A stretch of DNA of 64,000 nt from Lithospermum erythrorhizon (GCA_019722365.1 JADFUC010001579.1:1-64000); one strand, 5' to 3'; shown: positions 1 through 13,100, counted from the first letter of the stretch. Numbers and translations: made by a program. The notes: generated by a model from the sequence alone, not told the origin.

Positions 1-3
1 TTA

Positions 4-199
4 GTTATTACGTATTGCTTCACTCGGAAGATGAATAAGATCATTTTCTCCACTAAGAGAAAAACCCGAGTGAATAAGATCACCCGGGGTTCGAAATGAA
101 TTAGATCATTTGAAAAACTCTAAAGAACGCAGCCCGAGGAAATAATCCAAGAGTAAAAAATACCCGAGTGAATAAGATCACCCACGGTGTAAAATTCCC
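4..199 (+). repeat. Short-hairpin array, GTGA-type
   Basis: Degenerate repeats carry inverted arms around six-base loops of ATAAGA or ATTAGA type. One example at about 95-112 pairs AAATGA with TCATTT. The same loop words recur in the array at 15205-15745, linking this element to that family. Confidence 0.65.
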
Positions 200-457
200 T
201 CGTCCTAATGAGGAAGAGCAAAAAAATTGATTCTCAAATCATTTAAAGCTAGTAAATTCCCCCGTTTTAACGAGGAAGAGCAAAAAAATTATTGTCAAAT
301 CATTTTAAAGAGAGAAATTCCCCTCGCTTTAACGAGGAAGAGCAAAATAAGGATTCTCAAATCATTGAAAGACTTACGGATTCTCTCGTATCAACGAGGG
401 GACATCACATGATAATAACTCAAATCCTAAACCCCTCTGATAAGGCGGTTCTAGAAA
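192..457 (+). repeat. Tandem repeat of about 61-63 bp with paired CCTCG/CGAGG arms
   Basis: Units begin near 192, 254, 315 and 378. Each has a CCTCG-like arm, about six bases of loop and a CGAGG-like arm, then an AAGAGCAAAA spacer and a GATT-CTCA-AATC mini-hairpin. The last unit runs up to the inserted element at about 458. Related units continue at 5440. Confidence 0.75.
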
Positions 458-2612
458 CGTAATGTTTCCTCAAATATCAATCATCCTTATAACAAAAAAC
501 CCACCCCTTCTTCCCTCAGGTCAGGCCGAACCCCCCTTCCCCTCCCCCCCAAAAAAATTTCTTCCATTTCTTCCATTCCTAGGCTCAAGACACAAAAAGT
601 TAGTTTTCATCTCCCTCATCATTCCCTACACATCAAGGCAAGAAGGCCAATTCCCTTGCTGGATATTTCATGTTAGCTTTTAAGTTCGACTTTTTGTTGA
701 CTTTTAAGATTTTGAAATTTGGGACTTTAAATGGTATAGAGGTTTCAATTAAGCTTACTATGGATTTGAGGTGATTATAATCATTGGGATGAAACGCATG
801 GATTTTGAGAGTTGACTTTTGTTGACTTTTTTCAAAATTTCTTAAATGGTATTAAGGGATGTTACGGACCTTAATATAGTTGTTTTGAAGTATAAGTTAT
901 GATTTTGATGTTAATTGAAGAAAGTATGTTGAGATAGGATTTTCTAAGTTTATTAATAATTGGCTTTTGACAAAGGCTGTTAGAAATGGATTAATTAATG
1001 GTAATCGATTGTCGTCGATTAGAAATTGTTTTTAGAGTGTCGGAATCGGGGGTACGGGGCTAAAATTTATTGTGTTGGGATGGTTGAATTTCAAGACATT
1101 AGTCGCTTAAACGCCGCATAGTATTTTCGTGGATAGTTAAAAGCTAAAACCGGGTTATGATTGTAAAAGTAGTAATTGTATTTTCACAAGTAGATTAGCA
1201 GGCGGAAACGCACTTGGATTAGCTAGACGAGACATTTATTATTGTTAGCCGAGGTGAGTAATTATCTCACGGTGTAATTAACTTATCAATTCCAGGAAAG
1301 TATATATGTATGTATATTGCGGTTGATTATGGTTGAATATGAATTACCGCTGAAAGTGGATCGTATGTTGTTTGTGAGTTATCGTTTTCTGGTAGTTGAG
1401 TCGATAGGATAAGTGGTTTCGTGGCCGCTTTTGGTCATTTTGATGTTTAGAGTGTTCCCGTTGGTCAGCCTGCAGTGATTTAGTCAGATATGAGTTAACG
1501 ATGCATGCATTTAGATGTATTATCTGTATTTGCCTTATACCGGTATAAGTATGGTGTTTTGTCTCGCACTGCTACGAGAGCGCTATTAGCTTAGCGCCGA
1601 TGGGCATGTTTCTCCCCGCATGCCGAAGGGATTATATGCGCATTCGCCAGAACCGGATTTATATTGAGTTGTTCGGTGTTGGGGCGAAGAACGTTGAGCC
1701 GATTGAGCTTATTTAGTTGTGGGCCTAATGTTGAGTTGATTGAGCTATAGCCGGGTTCGAATGTTCAATTGATTGAGTTGACCGAGTCAGAGTTGTGGAT
1801 TTAAGTAGTACCAGCGCTAAGTGGCGCAGCCGCGAGTCGATGGTCTAGCTGGTTACCGGATGTCGTATTGTGTTGGTTGATAGAGTAGAGTCGTGAGACT
1901 CATTTGGGCATATTAAGCCACATTTCCCTTTGAAATGTAAGGATTATCATGTTTATTGTCCTTTATCAAGATGTTTATGTTTAGTTGACGAGCCTATAAT
2001 TTATGCATTTTGATAATGGAATTCACTAACGACTTATATATTATGGAGTTTTACGTTGCATAAACATTTTGTAACATTCAGCATCTATCCTGGCGCGAAA
2101 TTAACTATTTTATTACACTAAGCGAGATGCTGGGCTTATTTCCACTCTTGAGATAAGTACTCACTAAGTTTCGCAGCCTTCCACACCTCTTTTCGCATGT
2201 GGGCGGTATTTTATTTGTGCTAGTCGACAGTGTGGTCTACAAGAGCGTGTCCGTTTCGAGTTGATCGCGCTTAGAGCCTAGAACGGCGGCGGCAGATCCT
2301 CAAGCATTTTGTCGTTGGTTTTATTGTAGTTCAGGATTCCTCTATTTGTTGTTATTTCGATTTTTAGACTGAGTTGTATGTTGATATTTTGTAATTTTGG
2401 CTCGATTGTTGTATATGTATGTCAAGGCGGGTTAGAAACACTACGATGGATCATTTTCTTAAAACCGTTCTTTTCGATGTATTTTGGTTTTATTGGTTTA
2501 TTTCGGGACAGGTGTGTCTTTTAAATTTGAGTCATCCATAGATTTAAGTACTCGTGTTCGTGGATTCGGATGATTCTAACCTCAGGACGCACGACTGGGC
2601 GTGGTCGTTACA
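458..2612 (+). repeat. 5' LTR of the nested Tekay-type element
   Basis: The end is fixed by ...GTTACA at 2612, four bases before the primer site. The start is inferred at CGTAATG (458), which would be the mutated mirror of the terminal TTACA, giving about 2.15 kb. No second copy exists in the window to confirm the left edge. There is no open reading frame of note inside. Confidence 0.5.
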
Positions 2613-2616
2613 ATTT

Positions 2617-2629
2617 TGGTATCAGAGCC
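2617..2629 (+). other. Primer binding site, initiator tRNA-Met type
   Basis: TGGTATCAGAGCC is the standard plant LTR-retrotransposon primer site complementary to the 3' end of initiator tRNA-Met. It lies just after the LTR end. Confidence 0.85.
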
Positions 2630-2989
2630 TAGGTTTCAGATTTTTGGCTGTCTGCAGGTGGTTACGTGCCTATCTCGAATTGTTTTCTTTGAGTTGTTTT
2701 GGTTGAGTTTTCTCGGAGGTCTGAATCTTTTCGTGTATTTTTCCCTAGACTGTTGAGGATTCCACCGAGAGTAGACGCGTATTTAATTCGTTTCACCAGT
2801 GTGCTCGAGGAGCACTGCTGACGCTGATGTGAACAGAGCGGGCAGACGCATCAGAGCTGCGTTTAACGAAGCCTGAAGGCTGGGAACAACAGAAGTTCCG
2901 CAGAGTACATTCTCGATCCGCCGCTTGATCCCTTGTCGATGAGGGGTAGAAGCCTGAGAGTGATCCGCATGTGCACAAATTTAGCGCAT

Positions 2990-3800
2990 AAATACGAGGT
3001 CGAAGCCTAGAGTAAGCCTTTAATGGTTTTCCTCAAGAGAGATCCTCCGAAATTCTATGGAGTCAGTAATTCTATCGAGGCGATTGAGTTCATTCGAGAT
3101 ATATAATTATATTTGACATGGACATATAGTGGTGAGCCGAGGTCAGTTTACCAATTTATAGACTCCATATGGGCGCGAGACGTGATCATGGGGTAATCTG
3201 CGCCTATCCTTGACTGCTAGAGGAGAGGATCCTGTGTCCTGGGAGCGTTTTGTAGAGCTGTTCAGGGAGAACTACTGTCTGAGTACCCATATGGCTGCTT
3301 TGGAGAGAGAGTTGATTCCGCTTTTGACTCGCGAAAGACGGTTGATCAAGATGAGCATTTGTTTAATGAAAGAAGGCCGCCGCTCCCAACCTGTGCACCC
3401 AGCAAGGCGGTTAAGATCGAGAGATTCCTGATGGGTCAGATGGAGATCCGCCACCGGTATCATTGATGACTTCTGCTTAGCTTTCACGAGTCGAGGAATG
3501 TATCAAGCGTCGGTATTGAGTTAAGCAGAGCTGTGGGTCACTGGAGCAAAGAGGGACGGCAAGTGAGATGCTTTAGTCCCCAGCGGACCTGCTAGCTTGG
3601 AGAGATTTCTTTTGAGGAGGGTGGCCTGAAGCACTGGCCTGTGTCGAGCCTGGCCTGCATTCGTGTTCGTCCGAAGCTGGGCAGCCTTCTACACCACGAT
3701 TGCCTCGCTAGATCCGGGGATTTCTGTGGGAGGTATCACCGAGTTTCGAGCGATGTCGATGCTTTTGTTTGTGGCCGATTGGGCATAGGGATGCATGGAT
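2990..3800 (+). pseudogene. Gag remnant of the nested Tekay-type element
   Basis: Translation in shifting frames gives Gag-like words. FLKRDPPKFYG is followed by a region matching the EAIEFI segment at about 3020-3110. EDPVSWERFVELFRENY and a THMAALERE segment lie at about 3225-3310. A cysteine/histidine-rich stretch near 3700-3790 probably derives from the zinc knuckle. Several stops and frameshifts separate these pieces, so no functional product is possible. The assignment rests on order and family resemblance. Confidence 0.6.
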
Positions 3801-4009
3801 TGCTTGGGGAAAGAGAGATGATCCGTTTCAGCTTGTCACAGCTCGGACATTCCGCGAGGGCTCTATCCTCGGGTCCCGCTGGAGTGGGTGGCTCTAGTAC
3901 TTTTCACCCGCCACCATGAGGTGGATAATGTGGGGCCAGAAGCTGACGCTGGAGGCCGTGGAGTATGCTGATGTTTTTCCCGAGGATCCGCCAAATGGTG
4001 AGTGGAGTT

Positions 4010-5250
4010 TCGAATGAGGTAGTTCCGGTGTACTGGGTGCCGATTTCATTGCTCCGTATAGAATGGCTCCAGCAGATGAGCTTAAAGACTCGCCATGTGA
4101 ACCGCTGATAAGCGGCCCATCGTACCGAAAGTGTTTCTCCGCTGGGTGCACCCGCTTATGCTCAGGAAGAAGGATGGTACGTTGAGGTTGTGTATAGACT
4201 CATGCTAAATCGAATAAGGTGACTTATCAAGAACCAAGTATCCATTGCCGAGGATGGATGATCTATTTGACCAACTGAGGGATGCCAAGGTGTTTTCGAA
4301 GATTGATTTGAGATCCGGTTATCACTGGGCCAGATCAAGGAGGGCGAGACTCCGAAATCATGATTTCGATCCAAGTATGGGCACTACGAAGTTTTGGGTG
4401 ATGCCATTTGGGTTGGCTAACGCACTAAAGAAAGATTCATGGATTTGATTAATCGGGTGTTCCGGAGCTTCGGATAAGTTCGTGATTGTGTTTACTGGCG
4501 ATATTTTAATCTACTGAAAGTGACGGCGGGAGAGCACGGCAGGCACCTCATGATTACGTTGAGGCATCGAGGACAACACAGTTGTACGCTTAAATTCACC
4601 ATAATTCGCTGGCGAAGGTACGCCTGGGCCATGTTGTATCGTGACGATTTTAAAGCGATCCCCGTAAGCGAGCCGTGAATAATTGCGCCGACTCCACGAG
4701 CGCCACCGCCGGTGAGTTTCTTGGCTCAAGGGGTATTACAGAGGTTTATCAAAAATTCTCGCACTGAGACTCCGGCGACTAGGTTGACCAAAAAAGGGTG
4801 TTCCCTTTATTCGGGATTTAGGACGCGAGCCGCTTCGTAGACTCAAGGCGAAGCCGACCATCGTGACCGGTTTCGCCTTACCAACCGGTCCGGTGGTTAT
4901 GGATATAGCAACGATGCATCACACCGGGTCAATGAAAATAATGGGAGAGGATTGCTTATGCTTCTCGGTCACCGAGGAACCATGAGAGGAATTACCCGAC
5001 CCATGATCTTCGAGTTGGTAGCCATTGTTTCGAGCTGAAGTCATGGGAGGCATTACTTGTATGTTGGGACATCATATTTTCAATCGGATCACAAAGTTTG
5101 AAGTACCTACCAATGCAGAGACCTGAATCTTTGGTGCAGAGGAGACGGATGGAGTTTCTCACGATCACTATGTGACTATCGAGTATCACCCGGGAAGGCG
5201 AATGTGGTAGCAGCATGCTCCGAGTCGGAAGCGGGAAGCGCGACAACCGG
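4010..5250 (+). pseudogene. Reverse transcriptase and RNase H remnant (Tekay-type)
   Basis: At about 4045-4090 the frame reads APYRMAPAD, the usual entry to Gypsy RT. At 4245-4450 it reads MPRMDDLFDQL, then FSKIDLRSGYH, then VMPFGLANA. A degraded FVIVFTGDIL at about 4485 stands where the catalytic FIDDIL is expected, so one catalytic aspartate is missing. At 5010-5110 an RNase H segment (DLELVAIV... ending SLKY) survives in pieces. Frameshifts and stops show long inactivity. Confidence 0.7.
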
Positions 5251-5439
5251 CGCGACGCAACTGGAGTTGATCTTCGTGGCCGTAGCGATGTGAGTTGTCG
5301 GGTTCATGAAGGTTCGAATTGCACTTTGATCAATCTTGGAGTCAAAGAAAAGATGAGAAATTACAGGAGATCATTAAAGAAGTGAAGAATGGAGGTAGAT
5401 TGATTTCATGGCCGATGATAAAGGAGTTCGGTGGATGAA

Positions 5440-5720
5440 TGGAAGGAAGTAGCGACAACGATTCTCAAATATTTTCGGGTTAATCCTGTCTCGACGAGGA
5501 TCGTAGCTTAATAACGCATTCTCAAATCAAGCTGCTAAATCCCTGCCTCGACGAGCAGCAGTGCAATCCATTCTCAAATCGCTTTGTTAATCCCCTGCCC
5601 CCGACGGCAGAAGTAACGAATAATGATTCTCAAATCGTTTCGGCTAATCCCCTCGTCTCAACGAGGTAGTATCGAAAGGATGATTCTCAAATCATCCGAG
5701 CTATAGCCCTGCAAGGGGGC
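5440..5720 (+). repeat. Tandem hairpin array, continuation of 192-457
   Basis: Units of about 54-65 bp begin near 5460, 5517, 5570, 5624 and 5682 with (G)ATTCTCAAAT. Each carries one arm pair whose sequence differs between units: CTGC/GCAG near 5555, CTGCC/GGCAG near 5600 and CCTCG/CGAGG near 5650. The word match to the left block across 5 kb of foreign sequence shows a single array split by insertion. Confidence 0.75.
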
Positions 5721-5868
5721 AACGAATGAAAATTACAAATTCACTTAAGTTCTCCTCCGACGGAGTTTGGGATTCGACGGTATTTAAGACATCGACGATC
5801 CAATTACGCCACATTTTCATCTAGTTCCTTAAAATATTCCACCAACGTCTGTCGGAAAGACTTTGGAC

Positions 5869-5882
5869 GAATAAGGGGCAAT
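5869..5882 (+). other. Polypurine tract of the left element
   Basis: GAATAAGGGGCAAT immediately precedes the LTR tip TGATGTGG. The same AGGGGCAAT form precedes the LTRs at 18909 and, on the minus strand, at 40034. Confidence 0.75.
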
Positions 5883-6407
5883 TGATGTGGATAGAGAATG
5901 TGGGTTCAAACCATCCACAAACCTCCGACATTTGAGGTAAGAGACCCCTGGAATACTTACACAAATTATAATAATCATTGAAACTACCCAAGAGAGCTTT
6001 CCATGTATTACCCAAGATCATCCAAATCGGATGAGTACACAAGGAGATATGGCCTCCTAAAGATGGGTAGTTAAAACACTAACTCCACCTCATATGAAGG
6101 CTCAAATACTAACCAATCTCCCACATCGAATATAAGAGAAGAAATACACTCTCACACACTCTATAAATAAGGTACTAGGTAAAAATTTCATTCACTCTTC
6201 TATTTTTACATATATACATGCCCTTCAACATTATATTCATCAAATACTAAAGTTGGGCGTCGGAGTATAATCGAGGGGTGCACCCCTCGTTCTTTGTTAT
6301 GCAGGAGAACACCTAGGAGGCCATCATGGAAAAGCCTCGCAGACTCTTAATGCCTCACGAAGACCCTCCCTACGTGCATACGCGGATCAAACCATGTAGT
6401 CACATCA
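5883..6407 (+). repeat. 3' LTR of the left Tat-like element
   Basis: The LTR begins TGATGTGG after the polypurine tract and ends CACATCA, an inverted-repeat pair of tips, giving 525 bp. That is close to the LTRs at 18909 (526 bp) and 39530 (505 bp). The five bases after it (ACAAT) would be the target duplication, whose partner is outside the window. Confidence 0.75.
6161..6170 (+). promoter_or_regulatory. TATA box inside the LTR
   Basis: CTATAAATAA lies 279 bases into the LTR, where the U3/R promoter of a Gypsy LTR is expected. Confidence 0.5.
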
Positions 6408-6412
6408 ACAAT

Positions 6413-7128
6413 TACAGAATTACAAAAATGACTTCATCAAAGTTTATGAGTTATATAATATTCAATGCAATGCATATTATTTTCGAATATGTTATGAAGA
6501 ATATGTATAATCACTATCTATTGTTATCGAATGATATTGAATGCCGTTATTTATTTTCCTTTCGAACTTGATAATTGTCATTATCTTTATTAGCTCAAAC
6601 ATATATGGCTTTGTCAAAAAAGTTCACACTAATTCATATGCTTCTATAGTAAACAACGTAATCTTTGACTTAAACTATGTTTGAAATAATGTATTTCTTT
6701 TCTTCCTAATTTGAAATACTATAATATTTCTATTCTTCGTATAAAATATTAATTAATTTAACAAGAACTTAATTTTATTGACCAAGCATAATTAATAAAC
6801 TATCCTCTAGTTAGCTCGAGTAAACAAACATTCAAGCTCAAATGGAACTTTTCTCAATAAAGTTACAAAACACAAAGAAAATGAGAAAATATCCAGGGAG
6901 ATGAAAATAATCAATCTTTGGCTCTTTGCTAATTTGCTTTACCAAGTCTACTGGGCAAAATTGATATATATGGATCTACATGTTCGATACAATTTTGGCA
7001 AAACAACCAATATGAGAATTGACTTTGTACAATTTCAGTGCACAAATACTATTCTACTTCTACACGTATTTATTTTGTAATGAGGGATTCTCCCCATCAC
7101 TTACACATCTATAACACTCGACAGGAAT
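6413..7128. other. AT-rich intergenic DNA
   Basis: Nothing coding or repetitive is recognisable. The right end probably includes the 3' untranslated region of gene A, which is transcribed leftwards. Confidence 0.5.
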
Positions 7129-10100
7129 TTAGCTAGAAGGACCATTTGAGAGTCTACTTTGGAGATGATTTTCACCTGGTGATCTCACAGCTTGTTCTTC
7201 ATCCCAGTAGTCATCATCCCAACTCTCGTTCCAATTATCCGTGGATTCTACATATGGTAATGGCTGCTTCTGATGTACTATTTCAAGTTCTTCATATGGA
7301 ACTCCATCAAGATGTCGTCCTTTGTGTCTGAACTTGTAGCAAGCCCACATCCCTCCAATTAGCACCACTGTCCCAAACAGAATGTACGCTGCATTCACAG
7401 GGGTTGCATATCCTTTATATAGCTTATCTAATGGGGCTACAACCCCAAGGGTGATAGTGCATCCTCCATCTTCTCCGCTGACTCTAATAGATGAGCATTC
7501 TCTGATATTTGATGATATATTAATCTGGTAAGCCACAAAACAAGGTATTCATTAGTCTGTCCAGAAGGTTGTCATGATATGTCAAACTGTTATTCTGAAT
7601 CTTATGAGAGAAATGACAAAATAAACATTAGACAAACATTGTTGAATCATTTACGGTATGTTAGTTCAATATGACAATAAATATGGTGATTACCTTACGT
7701 ACTTCATGTTTTGGTATATGTACATTGTTGTAGGTATAATTGACAGGAAAAAGGGTAACATTCAACTTTAGATCACTTTTACCATCATTCCTAAGAAGCA
7801 AAGTGGATCCTCGGGAGCCATCAACTACAGCAAGAAGACGACACATTCACACCTCGTTAAATATATTGTTATCTTAAAGATGGTTTGTTTTTAGGCAACA
7901 CATAAGTAGCTGACTACAGAGGAAGATACATCCACTCCTTGTTAAACAGATTGTTATCCCAAAAATGGAATGCTTTTTAGGCAACATATAACTACCCTAG
8001 TGCAGAGGAAGATATATCCACACCTTGTTAAATCTTATTTCAAAATCTAATATCCAAAATTCAAGAAAATATAACGTCTCTACAAGTCTGAAATGATCTA
8101 ACACAACTACAAGTCAGAATCACAAACATGCTTCAATACCTACAAACCTTTAAGATCAATTTAACCAGCGAGTTAGTCCATAATCTTTCGTGCACCACAG
8201 GAGAACAATACACAAAATGTAAATGATGAAAAAACTTGTGTACATATTTTATCCACGATGCTCAATACAGAAGTTATCTAAAGTTTTCCTTTCTTCAAAA
8301 AAATTTACCACTCATTTTTTCTAATTACAATAATCTTGTAGCTACTCAAAAGTTCAAATCTTAATCACTATACAGTATGAAGCAGAGGGGAAGATGGGGG
8401 CAGAAAAGTACCGAATTTTATTGCATTCTCTAAATTATTGAACACATGGTACAACTAAGCACAAATTCATCCAAGTTGAGAGTGATTCTTTGTGAATAAT
8501 TGCCATGATCAAGGTGCGTAAGGGACTATGACATGCTCTTTGTTCTATCCCAGGGATCATGAAAATATTAAAGGAATTGAATAGCAACTCGAGCATATCT
8601 AAAGAGAAAGGAATAAAGCCGCAGACTATCTTGTTAATATTGAAAATGACCCACAAACTAATGTGTTCGTAGGAGTGAATGATTCTATTCCGACTCATTC
8701 ATCGATCATTCGACCTGAAAAGGCTGGTTAGACTTATGCGGAATGATGACGACGGTGAAGGGACTATAAAATCAGAAACCAAACTGAAGTTTTTCTTTTA
8801 ATATTCAGACATTGTTCTTATTTTTTTAATTATATTATAAATAAAGAATCGATATTACTGCTAGCATTAACATTGATTAGGTTTGTAAAATCGGGTATGC
8901 CTCGTTAACTTCTTGTAACTTTTCCTTTTCATCTATCGAATAACACCCTCACACAAATAACTATAAAATCAGATTACGTATGTGATATGGACATTAATTA
9001 GAGAAGGAATAATGGACTAATTGCCCATTATAAAGAAAACCCAATAGGCACAAGCCCAAGACTAGAAGTCAAATCAGGGGTTAGGATCGTGACACTTATT
9101 CACATCATAAAGAACCTAGACCTCCATTTATTTTTTATAAATACCCATCATGTGTCTTCATTTGAAAGTAAGACTAAACTAAATAACTCTACTGTTCATT
9201 AGCTCTTAAAACACCCGAACTAACTTAGGCATCGAAGTGGCTACGATCGACTTCGATTATGGTCCAAGTACACCAACCCCGGGGTTTCATCTCGGAAAAG
9301 ACCATGGAGCAAGAAGGAACTTCACAACCTGGACTAACCACTCAGGCAATGAGTGGGGCGCAACCACAACCACCTCGGGAATTACATCCTCTAGACATCC
9401 CGAAACCCAAAGCAAAGAAGGCAGACCCAACCACATGATTCGGGGAACCCACACCTTAGGATAAATCGCCGGATCACAACCAAGAAAGAGTAGATAAATC
9501 AGAGACACATATTTCTAGGTCTCATCTCTCCGGGAGACCACGGTAAAAAGACACTCATCAATTGGCACCGTCCGTGGGGGATCAAAATGATAGAGATTCA
9601 CGAAATGACCACGGGACTGGTTCAAAACAGTCACGGGACAAACCGGCAAACATGACCTACCACAAGTCTAGGTCATATGTGGAAGAGATTAGTCGAAGGG
9701 ATTATGACCGAAGGGGGCACCATTGACAACAACGAAGACGATATAGGTCACCAAGTCCCTTTCGAAACCAGGATAAGGAGGGTCGTGATTACAACCAAGA
9801 AGACTATTCTTCCAGATCCCCCACCCCTAGTCGGTCCCTTTCTAAACCAGCACAAGGAGGGTCGTGATTACAACCAAAAGGGGTCACACAATCAAGGGTA
9901 AAGCACATGAACGGTCTCGGCAGGAACAACCGACATGAGGCCACCCATAACCCTCAAGGGAGTAAACAGCAGGTACCCCGAGGAGAGGACAATGCGGGGG
10001 CCAGTGAGGATGTTATAGCAAAGCTCCGAAGGCAAGTAGAGGAGCTAAATAACAGGCTTAAAGACATTTCCCCCTCCAAGATCCCGGCAAAACACAGTAC

Positions 10101-13100
10101 TATGCTCCCCTTTTCGTATAGACTGAGATACAAGTCAATGCCAAAAGGGTTTTAGAATGCTGAAATTCAAAACTTACGATGGCATGGGAGACCCTAGCAA
10201 TCACATCAAGGCTTATGATTCACAGTTGTCATTTTGGGCAAGTGTGGATGATGTTTACGCGAGGGTTTTCCCGAGTAGTTTGTTAGGAGCTGCCTTGAAA
10301 TGGTTCCACAAATTGCCACCCAACACAATAGACTGCTGGCAGGATTTCGTGGATGTTTTCATGGATAAATTTGGAACATCCATTGTGGCCGAACAGGATG
10401 AAGAGGAGTTAATGAATTCAGAGCAAAAACCAGGGGAGACACTTCGGGATTATTCCAATCGTTTTCAAAGAGTCTTGATCAACATACTGGCCATGGACGA
10501 GAAGATGGCAAGGATTGCATTCTATCACGGTTTACAGTTCGGACCATTAAAGGAAAGGTTGGTACTGGAATCTGTAACCACTGCACGACAGTTAGCCCAA
10601 CTAACTGTCAAATACATAAAATTGGAAGAAGCCAAAAAAGTGGCTGAAGGGAGAACCGAGGTTCAGCCCCGAAAGGAGCAACCAAGGTCCCCTAAAAGAA
10701 AGCCAATATGGGAGAGGTTACAGAAAAACCCTAAAAAGAAGTCGTTTTTCGGACAAGTCTCGAGTTGAAGATCTCCGAGAAGAGATAAGGGAAAGGTGAG
10801 AGAACCCCAAGAACCAATCTACAATACGTATACTCCATTGAGATCCTCGATACGAAGTGTGTTTGCTCAAATGCAAGATAAAACATTGTTGCCAAAGCCC
10901 CAAAAGCTGAGGTCTCACCGGCATAGAAGGGACCCGAAGCTATTCTGTGAGTATCATAAAGATTATGGGCATGACACTGATGATTGTCATGTTTTGAAAG
11001 CGGAAATTGAAAAGCTCATTCGAAGGGGGCATCTCAAAGAATTCGTGAGAGAACATTCCATAAGAGCAGCACGGGCATCACCTCGGAGGAATGATAAACC
11101 ACGGAGTAGAAGCCCTCCGAGGGTAACGAGGCGTATGGATACAATTTCGGGGGGATTCGTAGGAGGAGGAGATACCTCCAATTCCCGAAAGCAATATGCT
11201 AGAAGGGCCGTGTACAGGCTAGCACCGATGGCTACCATCGACAAAGAGGGGATAACATTCTCCGAAGAAGAGTTAGAGGGAATTGAGATACCCCATGATG
11301 ATCCTCTAATAATCAGTCCAGTTATTGCAAACTTCTTGGTGGGTAGAATGTTGGTAGATACAGGGAGTTCGGCGGATATTTTATACTTAGGGGCATATGA
11401 CCGATTGGGGTTACCCCGGAACCTTTTAAAACTAGCATGTACACCTCTCATGGGGTTTACAGGGCACTCGGTCTATCCAGTAGGGATAGCTGACCTGGAT
11501 CTTACAGTGGGAGAAGCCCCGAGAACTGTAACAGTAAGGGCCTCCTTCACGGTTGTCGATATATCCGATCCCTCCTACAATGGACTAATCGGACGACCTA
11601 TCCTCACAGCCTTAAGGGCAATCATTTCACCACTCCATTTGAAGATGAAGTTTCCAACTACGGGAGGAGTGGGTGAGGAGTCGGGAGACCAGAAAAGGGC
11701 TCGGGTTTGCTATCAGTTATCAGTACCCCGAGGGAGTTCCCTCAAAGAACCACCTCAGCAGAAAAGGCACCGAAAAAGGATGATGAGTACAACGCTCCCA
11801 GTGAAGAACTCGGACAACTCCCCCAATGAAGAAAGGATGTCCCCATGAAGAACTCGAGGTTGTCTCCCTTAGGGAAAAACAACCTGAGAAGACAGTCCGA
11901 ATAGGAACCCAGTTGAATCCTGTGCACCGCAGTCTGTTGATAAAGCTCCTACAAAAGTATGAAGAGGTCTTCGCGTGGAACCCCGAAGACATGCCTGGAG
12001 TGAATACCGATATAGCCATACACCAATTGCATGTGGACCCTACCCATAAGCCTGTAAAGCAAAAGAAAAGGAACTTCTCCGAAGAAAAGAATAAAGCTAT
12101 CCGAGAAGAAGTCGACGAGCTGATACGGGTAGGTGCCATCCGAGAATTGCAATTCCCCGAGTGGATTGCTAATGTGGTAATGGTAAAGAAGTCTAATGGG
12201 CAGTGGAGAATGTGCACCGACTTCACCAACCTCAACAAAGCTTGCCCCAAGGATTATTTCCCATTGCCTTGTTTGGGAAGACTGGTAGATGGGAGTGCGG
12301 GGTATGAGGTTTTTGACTTCTTAGATGCTTTCCGAGGGTATCACCAAATACTCTTGGAAAAAGCTGATCAAGAAAAAACTACCTTTATTACGGAGTATGG
12401 GTTGTATTGCTGGACCGTAATGCCCTTCGGGTTAAAGAATGTCGGGGCAACATACCAGAGGATGGTAAATTGTATCTTCTCGGATCAAATTGGCAAAAAC
12501 ATGGAAATCTACGTAGATGACATGTTGGTCAAAAGCAAGAAGGAGGAGCATTTGAAGAACCTGGAGGAGACATTGGAAAGATTGAGGGAAAGTCAATTGA
12601 GGATTAACCCCGAAAAATGCTCATTCGGGGTGACCTCGGGGAAATTCCTGGGGTTCATGATAAGTGAACAAGGCATAGAACCCAATCCCGACAAGATTGA
12701 GGCCATAATGCAAATGAAGGCCCCGACGTCTTACAAGGAAGTTCAGAGATTGGCAGGATGTCTCGTGGCTCTCAATAGATTCATATCTCGGTCCGGGATA
12801 GGAACCTACCCTTTTTCCGAAAACTGAGACAAGCCTCCCAAGAAGAATTCAAATGGGACGAAGAGTGTGCCAAAGCTTTTGACGAGTTAAAAGCATACTT
12901 GACATCCCCAAAGATATTGACGAGACCCGAGGGCAAGGAAGAGTTACAGTTATACTTAGCTGTATCCGAAGGGGTTGTGAGTGGTGTGCTTATTAGAGAG
13001 GAGGATAAAATCCAGAAGCCCATATACTATGTGAGTCATGTACTTCATGGGCCCGAAGAGAATTACCCCCTTATTGACAAGTTCATGTTGGCTCTAGTCA

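Larger units (their letters stand above)
458..5439 (+). mobile_element. Truncated Tekay-type Ty3/Gypsy retrotransposon nested in the hairpin array
   Basis: The element has a long 5' LTR, a tRNA-Met-type primer site at 2617, degraded gag, a zinc-knuckle-like region, RT and the beginning of RNase H. It then stops without integrase or 3' LTR. The RT words (MPRMDDLFDQL, FSKIDLRSGYH, VMPFGL) are those of chromovirus/Tekay-like elements and differ from the Tat RT at 11826. Stops and frame changes occur throughout, so it is a dead copy. The right junction (about 5440) is set where the array unit of the host element resumes. Confidence 0.75.
1..6407 (+). mobile_element. 3' part of a Tat-like Ty3/Gypsy element, interrupted by a second Gypsy element
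   Basis: The window opens inside an LTR retrotransposon on the plus strand. Hairpin arrays at 4-457 resume at 5440-5720, which shows that the sequence between them (458-5439) was inserted. A purine tract and a 3' LTR follow, and the LTR tip (TGATGTGG) resembles the TGATATGG tips of the elements at 8983 and 39530. No coding domain of this element is visible, because gag-pol and the 5' LTR lie left of the window. Unlike the element at 8983, it has no room for an antisense ORF between array and LTR (only about 150 bp). The Tat assignment rests on shared LTR tips and array architecture, so it is an inference. Confidence 0.7.

Noticed and set aside
10987..11451. Long minus-strand ORF opposite the protease
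   Set aside because: Shadow of the protease frame; no motif of its own.
11720..12250. Minus-strand ORF of 176 codons opposite RT
   Set aside because: Shadow of the RT frame, serine/phenylalanine-rich composition artefact.
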